Below are positions 60,948 to 64,000 of a DNA stretch of 64,000 nt, one piece after another. Position 1 is the stretch's first letter. The number at the start of each line of letters is the position of its first letter. A program made the position numbers and the translations under genes. The stretch comes from Bosea sp. (in: a-proteobacteria) (lineage in GTDB: Bacteria > Pseudomonadota > Alphaproteobacteria > Rhizobiales > Beijerinckiaceae): NCBI RefSeq assembly GCF_023953965.1, contig NZ_JAMLIX010000001.1, forward strand, positions 496,001 to 560,000, in the 5' to 3' direction. The notes under the pieces are model-generated. The model saw only the letters and a program-made list of their open reading frames with translations, ran no database searches and was not told the origin of the DNA.

Positions 60948-61777
60948 TGTGCGATCCGATCGTCGGCCCGATTGCTCTTATGGGCCTCTCCGCTGGCGCC
61001 AATTCGCTCGCGCAGAGTCAGGTCCAGAAGGCGCGCGATAGCGCCTTGGCCGCCGAGAGCGACCGTCAGCGCAGGCTCGACCAGGAGGCAGCCGTTCGCA
61101 ATGCCCATGCGCAGGGCCAGTACGAGAACGTCGAGCAGCAGCAGGGCGAGCGGAAGCAGGAACTGGCCGACTACTACAAGACGCAGACCGCGGCGCCCGT
61201 CGACAAGACCGGCCCCGTGGCGATGCCGGCCTCAAGCAGCAACGTGACCGTCCAGGCGACCGACAAGGCGAAGGGTGAGGCGAAGGCGTTCACGGACCAG
61301 CAGGGCGAAGCGCTCGGGGGCTTGCGTTCGTTCGGTGACCTGATGGGCACCTTGAGCCGCGGCACGGCGCGTGATGCCGGCTACATCGGCCAGATCGGCG
61401 GGTTCAAGAAGGGCTCGTCCGCCGTGCTGCCCTACGAACTCGAGGCCGCGAACGGCAAGGGCTCGAATATGAAGCTGTTCGGCGATGTGCTGGGCGGTCT
61501 CGGCAAGGTTGGGATGTCCGCAGTGCTGTCAGGGGCAACCCCATTCGGCATAGGCGCCGAAAGCCTGCTGACTGGGAAGTCGTTAAGTGGATATCGTGCC
61601 GGCGTCCTCTCCGTCCAGAAAATCGCCATTGCCGGGGATGCGGCGATGAGATCCGAGGCACGCCGCCGCGCCATGCCCGGCGCACGGCTCTGCGTCGCCT
61701 GCCAGTCCGGACATGACCGGTCGGCGGCACTCTCCGGCTACAACCGGCGCGGCAGCAAGGATAGCCAGCTGAAATAA
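60947..61777 (+). CDS. Phage virion-type protein with C-terminal TraR/DksA-derived tail
   Basis: 276 residues. The first ~215 look like a podovirus internal virion protein (MCDPIVGPIALMGLSAGANSL, a coiled Gln/Arg-rich stretch, DLMGTLSRGTARDAGYIGQIGG). The last ~50 read SEARRRAMPGARLCVACQ and NRRGSKDSQLK, characteristic of the C-terminal end of C4 zinc-finger TraR/DksA proteins, not of virion proteins. The gene therefore appears to be cut off and run into a remnant of another gene by a deletion near 61580-61630. Confidence 0.65.
   Translation: MCDPIVGPIALMGLSAGANSLAQSQVQKARDSALAAESDRQRRLDQEAAVRNAHAQGQYENVEQQQGERKQELADYYKTQTAAPVDKTGPVAMPASSSNVTVQATDKAKGEAKAFTDQQGEALGGLRSFGDLMGTLSRGTARDAGYIGQIGGFKKGSSAVLPYELEAANGKGSNMKLFGDVLGGLGKVGMSAVLSGATPFGIGAESLLTGKSLSGYRAGVLSVQKIAIAGDAAMRSEARRRAMPGARLCVACQSGHDRSAALSGYNRRGSKDSQLK
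61620..61777 (+). pseudogene. TraR/DksA-type C4 zinc-finger remnant, N-terminally deleted and frameshifted
   Basis: In the frame shifted by two from the virion ORF, codons before 61655 read HCRGCGDEI. After an apparent 2-base deletion (ATC-C-GAG where ATC-CCN-GAG is expected), the other frame gives EARRRAMPGARLCVACQ and ends RRGSKDSQLK. Joined, this is the CxxC-(about 17)-CxxC zinc finger of TraR/DksA-like phage and plasmid regulators. The N-terminal helical part is absent. Confidence 0.6.
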
Positions 61778-61943
61778 GGTCGAAGGCGTCGAAGATGCCC
61801 CATATCGGTGCCGTTGCCTTCGCAATGACGGTCAACCGATCTTTCCGCCGGTGCTGGCGACACCGTCAATAAAATAGAGGAGCGGGCCGAAGGCTTGGTG
61901 GTCTAGGAACCCTCACAGATTCCGACCCAGCCCGTATCGCGGT

Positions 61944-63254
61944 CTATAGCTTACCATTTGCTCGGATCAAGTAGCTGCAGAGACCTGCTGCGATCGTCAC
62001 GACGAGCTCGGCTTCTTCAAATCTTGGAGTTCGACCCTCACGGATATGCCGCCCGTGTTCAGACGCAAATCCCCAAAGCTTCTCGATTGCGGTGTCCATG
62101 GGTTTGGGGATGTTCAGTTCGGTGGCAAGCTGACCGATAGTCTTTTTGGGATCTCCAGTGACATCACGAGCGACACATTCGAGCGCGTTCATCGCATGGT
62201 GGATCGCGCCAGTCACGTCGGCAGTGGGACGCCGGGAAATGTCACGCAATGCCTCATGGATCTCGGAGGTAGCAGTCGGCCGGCGACTAGATTTTGCCAG
62301 ATCGGCAGCAGCTTCTAGCGCGTGATTGAACGCTTCCGAGCCGCGTGCGACGATGACGCCACCTCGCATTTGCCAACCGATGCCAAGCTCGACAAACAGA
62401 TCGTTTACCCGACTCTTGCAAGAACTTGCGGCATCAGGGTTCCTCGCTGCTAGTCGCGCGTAAAAACCTTCCGCAATATCATACACCTTAAACCAAGGTG
62501 CATCCTCAACGAGATATCGCACTTCGTCGAAAATATTCGGGTATTCGGACCAATTGTTGGCGTCTGGTTTCTTGAGGAGCTTTCCGCAAACCTCCATTCG
62601 GGCGTTCGAGGGGGACAATCCGAGATCATCCGCAAACTGAACCACCGCGAAGCGCAATTCGTCTGGCGAGTCCTCGCGAACGGTGATCGGCGGTTCGTCC
62701 GGACGAAACCCAAAGCGCTTAGAAAACGGCTGTTCAGTCGACACAGGATAGCTGCCTTTCTGGCCAACGGGATCATCGTTGTGCATCGTGGTCGAAGAGG
62801 TCGGGGTGAGATTGGCTTTCCTCGCTCCCTTGACCATTCCGAAGCCGAAATCTTTCACGCTTTTGATACGGATATCTTCCAATCGTGCTTCGAAAGCCTT
62901 GGCGCGCTCGTCAATCAGCTTTGTATCCGAGATGCCAAGGCGGTCTATGCCAAGCTTCCAACGCTCCAGCACAGCCGTTGCCAACGTGCGGCCGAAAGAT
63001 GCCAACAGGCTTTGATGAGCAGGCAACGCAGTTCCGGCCAGTTCGATAGCGAATTCCGCAGCCTGGTCGATCGCCTCTTGGTAGATGGTGGCGACAGACC
63101 CTTCTGCGGCTAGAACCGTGTTGCCGGAGGCAAGCATTCCTTTTGCGCTTTGTTGGCGCATGACCGTTTGAACGGCCTGCGCTGCGGCATCGGCTGCATC
63201 CCGCTGAACGCTTTCCAGCCGCTCACCCAGATGCTGGTCGATTGGCGAGATCAT
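61944..63254 (-). CDS. AbiJ-type abortive infection family protein
   Basis: 436 residues. An N-terminal helical region (1-170, AAQAVQTVMRQQS, then a hydrophobic LAGTALPAHQSLL) precedes an AbiJ_NTD4-like domain (about 175-330, FSKRFGFRPDEPPITVREDSPDELRF and NNWSEYPNIFDEV). The C-terminal region (330-436) has GAIHHAMNALECVARDVTGD and EEAELVVTIAAGLCSYLIR, the conserved tail of these proteins. The family is linked to phage defence by infection abortion; the mechanism is not shown here. The extra N-terminal part is unusual. Confidence 0.75.
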   Translation of the reverse strand: MISPIDQHLGERLESVQRDAADAAAQAVQTVMRQQSAKGMLASGNTVLAAEGSVATIYQEAIDQAAEFAIELAGTALPAHQSLLASFGRTLATAVLERWKLGIDRLGISDTKLIDERAKAFEARLEDIRIKSVKDFGFGMVKGARKANLTPTSSTTMHNDDPVGQKGSYPVSTEQPFSKRFGFRPDEPPITVREDSPDELRFAVVQFADDLGLSPSNARMEVCGKLLKKPDANNWSEYPNIFDEVRYLVEDAPWFKVYDIAEGFYARLAARNPDAASSCKSRVNDLFVELGIGWQMRGGVIVARGSEAFNHALEAAADLAKSSRRPTATSEIHEALRDISRRPTADVTGAIHHAMNALECVARDVTGDPKKTIGQLATELNIPKPMDTAIEKLWGFASEHGRHIREGRTPRFEEAELVVTIAAGLCSYLIRANGKL

Positions 63255-63291
63255 TGATGCCGCGTTATCCTAGGAAAAGCCCGCAATAGGT

Positions 63292-63582
63292 TCAGGCGGC
63301 CTTCAGCGCCTTCTCCACGGCCTCCGGCGCCCGATCAATCACCTTGAGAAAGGCCTGTGCAGTGCGGTCCATCTGCCGCCGGCCCTGCTCCCAATCCCGG
63401 AGCGTCGCGGCGCTGAGACCGAATTTCTTCGCAAAGGCGTCCTGAGAGAGCCCGAGGCGCTTGCGGATGGCGGCCACGTCCACTGCCTCCACCGTGATCG
63501 TGCGCGCCGGCTTCGCCTTCCCCTGCGCGATAGCCAGCGCCTCGTTGGCACTCTCAAGCAGTTCCTGGCCGAACTTCGTCAT
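63292..63582 (-). CDS. Helix-turn-helix antitoxin (HigA/NadS-like)
   Basis: 96-residue Xre-family protein. A short N-terminal strand (ARTITVEAVDVAAI) precedes the helix-turn-helix KRLGLSQDAFAKKFGLSAATLRDWEQGRR, and a C-terminal tail follows. It starts 1 base after the toxin gene. HigA-type antitoxins in this toxin-first order neutralise RelE-fold mRNA interferases and repress the operon. Confidence 0.88.
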   Translation of the reverse strand: MTKFGQELLESANEALAIAQGKAKPARTITVEAVDVAAIRKRLGLSQDAFAKKFGLSAATLRDWEQGRRQMDRTAQAFLKVIDRAPEAVEKALKAA

Positions 63583-63583
63583 G

Positions 63584-63940
63584 TCACTGGCCTCCTGTCT
63601 TCGCCTGCGCCCTGTAGGTTTCCGCGATCCTCGGCAGCACCTTCGCGAGGTCGTTCCGCTCCGCCTTGCTGAGATTGGCGCGCTTGCCCTTGTCGATCAG
63701 CGCCAGCAGGAAGAGCGGTACGTCATCACCTCCGAAATAATGGATCGTGCGGTAGCCTCCGCTTTTTCCCTCGCCCCGGCCGGCATGGCGCATCTTGCGA
63801 GCGCCGCCGGTCCCGACCATCAACTCGCCGCCGCGGGGATCACTCGCGATCGTGGCGGCGATCTCCTGAATCTCGTCATCGTCCAGCCCTGCCGCCTTGG
63901 CCTGTCGCTCAAATACCGAAGTCAGCAGGACGCTATGCAT
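63584..63940 (-). CDS. RelE/HigB-type toxin
   Basis: 118-residue RelE-superfamily protein: LMVGTGGARKMRHAGRGEGKSGGYRTIHYF, then VPLFLLALIDKGKRANLSKAERNDLAK. This is the type II toxin fold annotated RelE or HigB, an mRNA cleaver in the ribosome. First gene of the pair, as in higBA. The ATG at 63940 is 8 bases from the operator palindrome. Confidence 0.88.
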   Translation of the reverse strand: MHSVLLTSVFERQAKAAGLDDDEIQEIAATIASDPRGGELMVGTGGARKMRHAGRGEGKSGGYRTIHYFGGDDVPLFLLALIDKGKRANLSKAERNDLAKVLPRIAETYRAQAKTGGQ

Positions 63941-63948
63941 GTGATCTT

Positions 63949-63965
63949 ATACGGCAATGCCGTAT
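63949..63965. promoter_or_regulatory. Operator palindrome of the toxin-antitoxin operon
   Basis: ATACGGCAATGCCGTAT is a 17 bp palindrome symmetric about one central base, directly upstream of the toxin gene. It overlaps the expected promoter and is the probable site of antitoxin autorepression. Confidence 0.6.
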
Positions 63966-64000
63966 GATGGTCCAGTGCCGTGGCAATGGTAAGAGGCGCA

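Larger units (their letters stand above)
52280..64000. mobile_element. Integrative element (decayed prophage/satellite-like), left part
   Basis: Bounded on the left by the tRNA-Arg fragment and followed by a tyrosine integrase, AlpA-like, primase/AAA, phage-like and defence genes. By the geometry of tRNA integration, the restored full tRNA-Arg gene and attR should lie to the right, beyond 64000. No capsid, portal, large terminase or tail-fibre gene is seen in this part. Confidence 0.8.

Noticed and set aside
52280..64000. Complete, active prophage
   Set aside because: No large terminase, portal, capsid, lysis or tail-fibre genes in this part; one virion gene is chimeric.
1..64000. CRISPR array
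   Set aside because: No set of regularly spaced identical repeats of 23-40 bases was seen; the repeats present are dispersed palindromes or a single 18 bp duplication.

Overview
The window is GC-rich DNA with dense operons, GTG starts and long antisense open frames. It fits an alphaproteobacterium of the Hyphomicrobiales (Bosea, Bradyrhizobium or Methylobacterium-like). The genus is an inference from gene content and from Rhizobiales-type intergenic repeats. About 52 kb is a catabolic chromosome region. The last 12 kb is a phage-derived integrative element that runs off the right edge.

Positions 1-16.2 kb. A truncated threonine aldolase overlaps a PEP-mutase/isocitrate-lyase family gene, followed by a LysR regulator and a UPF0114 membrane protein. 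Then come a polysaccharide-deacetylase-like hydrolase, an SDR dehydrogenase and a four-gene spermidine/putrescine-type ABC importer, next to an IclR regulator. The IclR gene leads into a plus-strand operon: a ThDP-dependent decarboxylase-like enzyme, a 2Fe-2S ferredoxin, a CYP199-like P450, a ferredoxin reductase and an aldehyde dehydrogenase. This is a complete three-component P450 system with two enzymes that suggest aromatic acid or aldehyde catabolism.

Positions 16.2-47.6 kb. This stretch carries what looks like a near-complete creatinine-to-pyruvate route: creatininase (with a divergent LysR gene), creatinase, heterotetrameric sarcosine oxidase (soxBDAG), serine hydroxymethyltransferase and L-serine dehydratase. 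A GlxA/SouR-like AraC regulator is divergent from soxB. Two polar amino-acid ABC importers, a NitT/TauT-type importer, an M20 amidohydrolase, a 4,5-dihydroxyphthalate-decarboxylase-like protein and a MocR regulator accompany it. Mixed into the cluster are two MmgE/PrpD paralogues, two HpcH/HpaI aldolases and two more isocitrate-lyase/PEP-mutase paralogues. These may form a second, unassigned carboxylic-acid pathway. No urease is present to use the urea released by creatinase.

Positions 47.7-52.2 kb. A photolyase, tspO, a small membrane protein, a MarR regulator with two clear palindromic operators, and a cytochrome b561. tspO sits between two inverted copies of a ~105 bp dispersed repeat.

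Positions 52.28-64 kb. A 48 bp 3' fragment of a tRNA-Arg(CCG) gene lies just before a tyrosine integrase and marks the left attachment site. The element carries an AlpA-like protein, a primase-polymerase/AAA protein, small phage proteins, a serine recombinase sitting where packaging and capsid genes would be expected, virion-like proteins, a frameshifted TraR/DksA zinc-finger remnant fused to a virion gene, an AbiJ-type abortive-infection protein and a HigBA-like toxin-antitoxin pair. It looks like a decayed prophage that keeps integration, replication and defence genes.
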